From positions 10,540,001 to 10,604,000 of the forward strand of contig NC_046675.1 in NCBI RefSeq assembly GCF_003369915.1: DNA of 64,000 bases, in the 5' to 3' direction. Below, one piece after another: positions 61,830 through 64,000 of this stretch. The notes beneath the pieces are model-generated. The model was not told the origin of the DNA, did not search any database, and saw nothing but the letters and a program-made list of their open reading frames with translations. The translations under genes and the position numbers were made by a program. The first letter of the stretch is position 1, and the number at the start of each line of letters is the position of its first letter. Source of the DNA: Drosophila miranda. Lineage: Eukaryota > Arthropoda > Insecta > Diptera > Drosophilidae.

Positions 61830-64000
61830 ATGGGTAAGCCTGTCCCTGCATACAGAGTGGGCATCGATCGGTGAACGAACTTGAGTGGCGGTAGCATTAT
61901 GGACACACAGCCTTAGTACCACCATAAACCGAAACAACACAAAACAGGGAACGACGACTGTCGACATGCCCAGAATTATATATGCAAGTCGCGTTGATCT
62001 CGAAAAACGAGTCGTAACTGCGGCTCTGAGGGATCTTTATCGATTTCGTAGTAAATTCAATTCGAGTTCTTTGTTCTAACCCCTCGCCTAGTGCATCATC
62101 ACGGAATGTTGCCGCTGCCGCTGCTGCTGCTGCTGGGCGTGCTATGTGGCTGGCCTTGTATGATCCTGGCCAGCGATCAGCCGGCTCGCATTGTCTGCTA
62201 CTTCAGCAACTGGGCAGTGTACCGTCCGGGCATCGGACGCTACGGCCTGGAGGATGTGCCCGCCGATCTCTGTACGCATCTCATCTACTCCTTCATAGGC
62301 GTGGAGGAGAAGAGCTGGGATGTGCTGGTGATCGATCCCGACTTGGATGTGGACCAGGAGGGTTTCAGCAAGTTCACGCAGCTGAAAAAGACCCATCCCA
62401 AGCTGAAACTGCAGATAGCCGTCGGCGGCTGGGCCGAGGGTGGCTCGAAATACTCGCAAATGGTGGCTGTCCGGGAGCGTCGCCAGAGCTTCATCCGCAG
62501 CGTGATCCAGTTCATGAGGCAGTACAACTTTGATGGCTTCGACTTGGACTGGGAGTACCCGGGGGCCACCGATCGGGGCGGCACCTTCGGGGACAAGGAC
62601 AAGTTCCTGTACTTTGTCCAGGAGCTGCGACGCGCCTTCGATCGGGAGGGACGCGGCTGGGAGATCACCATGGCAGTGCCGGTGGCCAAGTTCAGGCTGC
62701 AGGAGGGCTACCACGTTCCGGAGCTCTGCGAGTAAGTTTGGAGTATTTGATTTTAGCAAAGAGTTAACCCTGGGTCCTTGCAGATTGTTGGATGCCATTC
62801 ATGCCATGACCTATGACCTCCGCGGAAACTGGGCCGGTTTCGCCGATACACACAGTCCGCTCTACAAGCGCAAGCATGACCAGTACGCCTACGAGCGCCT
62901 CAATGTGGTGAGTGCCAGTGCGATTGCTCTGCGATTGCCATCGTTCCACAGCCATTCCCTGTGCCAAACTAATTAGCATCGCCATTCAAGAATGACGGCC
63001 TCGCGCTGTGGGAGGAGATGGGCTGCCCGGCGAACAAGCTGGTGGTCGGCATTCCGTTCTACGGACGCACCTTCACGCTGAGCAACTCCAACAAGAACTA
63101 CAACATGGGGACGTACATCAACAAGGAGGCGGGTGGCGGGGCGCCAGGTCCCTACACAAATGCCAGTGGCTTCCTGGCGTACTACGAGATATGCACGGAG
63201 GTGATGGACAAGTCGAAGGGCTGGACCGTGGAGTGGGATGAGGCCGGCATGGTGCCCTTCACCTACAAGGACACCCAGTGGGTGGGCTACGAGAACGAGG
63301 CCTCGGTGCAGATCAAAATGGACTTTATCAAGCAGCGGGGCTATGCGGGCGCCATGACCTGGGCCATCGACATGGACGACTTCCACGGACTCTGCGGCCG
63401 CAAGAACGGGCTCATGCAAATACTCTACGACAACATGAGGGGCTATCGAGTGCCGGAGCCAACACGGGAGACGACGCCACGGGTAAGCCACGGCGGGCCC
63501 ACTGCCAAATGGCGTGCGAACGCAAATGAAATTTTTCATTTTTCGTTTTCCATTTTTTTTCTGCTTTATTGCATTTGCAGCCAGAGTGGGCGAAGCCGCC
63601 CGCCACTTCGCCCAATCCGGACGAGGGCACGGTGATGCAGAGTGAGACGACGACGCGGAAACCCAAACCGAAGCCAAAACCAACTTCAGGCCCACTCAGC
63701 ACAACGTCAGCGCCGGCGCCGGCGCCAGCCCTGACCAGCACCACCCAGAAGACAACCACAAAGGTGAATATTTGGGAGTGCCAGCAGATGCAGAATCTCT
63801 AATGAAATTGTTGACATTCCAAATTCCAACAGAAACCGAAGAAGCCCAAGAAGACAACCACAACCACAACAACGTCTGCTCCGGAGAAGTTTACGGAGGA
63901 GCCCGAAATAGTTGTCGATCCCGAACAGAAGCCAGGGGAGCCGCAGTTCGATCCCAGCGAAATAGATTGCACCAATCGCGATTTTGTGCCGCATCCAAAC
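61830..64000 (+). CDS. Cht5: Group I (moulting) chitinase, 3' part beyond window
   Basis: Exons are 61830-61833 (just ATGG), 62092-62731, 62784-62907, 62991-63482, 63581-63763 and 63833 to the window end; 537 codons are visible. The first exon adds MV to [19 protein letters not shown], a signal peptide. The GH18 domain follows, with [11 protein letters not shown], the catalytic motif [12 protein letters not shown] (acid Glu at about residue 156), [10 protein letters not shown] and [12 protein letters not shown] Thr/Pro/Lys-rich linker comes next. The window ends at [13 protein letters not shown], the start of a peritrophin-type chitin-binding domain. One GH18, a linker and one binding domain is the group I layout. 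It cleaves beta-1,4 links in chitin of old cuticle during moulting. Identity with Cht5 rests on this layout and on gene order. Confidence 0.93.

Overview
This window is animal nuclear DNA, almost certainly from a Drosophila, possibly the obscura group (the species is inference). The evidence is short introns of about 55-75 bases with GT...AG ends, CAG/CAA-rich coding exons, many microsatellites, and a gene order that fits D. melanogaster 3R: Adgf paralogs, primo-1/primo-2, a UBE2G1-type E2, a PLEKHA5/6/7-type gene, then Cht5. All exon joins below were derived by hand from splice sites and reading phase. No alignment or transcript data were available.

Left part (1-8480). Two secreted adenosine deaminase growth factor genes (ADA2/ADGF family) lie head to head, one on the minus strand (1-1797, cut by the window edge) and one on the plus strand (3902-5775). 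Their four internal coding junctions fall at matching places and three internal exons are identical in length (170, 182 and 137 bases). They are followed on the minus strand by two intact low-molecular-weight protein tyrosine phosphatase genes (primo-2 at 5923-6620, primo-1 at 6930-7516) and a decayed third copy (8077-8478).

Middle (about 8.5-60 kb). One very large gene on the plus strand encodes a PH-domain, polyglutamine-rich and coiled-coil protein of the PLEKHA5/6/7 family (probably 'kramer'). A putative 5' leader exon ends at 12456. An intron of about 28 kb follows, mostly simple repeats and unannotatable noncoding sequence. It contains an intronless-CDS E2 enzyme gene on the opposite strand (14387-14890) and a convincing 79-base cryptic or leader exon (29820-29898). 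The coding part runs from 40428 to 57398. After the second coding exon the transcript appears to choose between two phase-1 acceptors. One is a giant terminal exon (46609-50483) that carries four YxxM motifs and an acidic tract. The other is a chain of coiled-coil exons ending at 57398, followed by a 3' UTR of about 2 kb.

Right part (60.3-64 kb). A four-exon gene for a small secreted histidine-rich protein is followed by the start of Cht5, the group I moulting chitinase. Cht5 has a TATA promoter, a four-base first coding exon, a GH18 domain, a Thr/Pro/Lys linker and the first residues of its chitin-binding domain before the window ends.

The most interesting observation is the alternative terminal exon. 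It would turn a PH-domain scaffold into something with the layout of an IRS/Gab-type PI3-kinase docking protein. Other items worth checking are the decayed phosphatase copy, the possible primo dicistron, the nested E2 gene, a putative split leader ORF and an in-frame stop-free 63-base intron.
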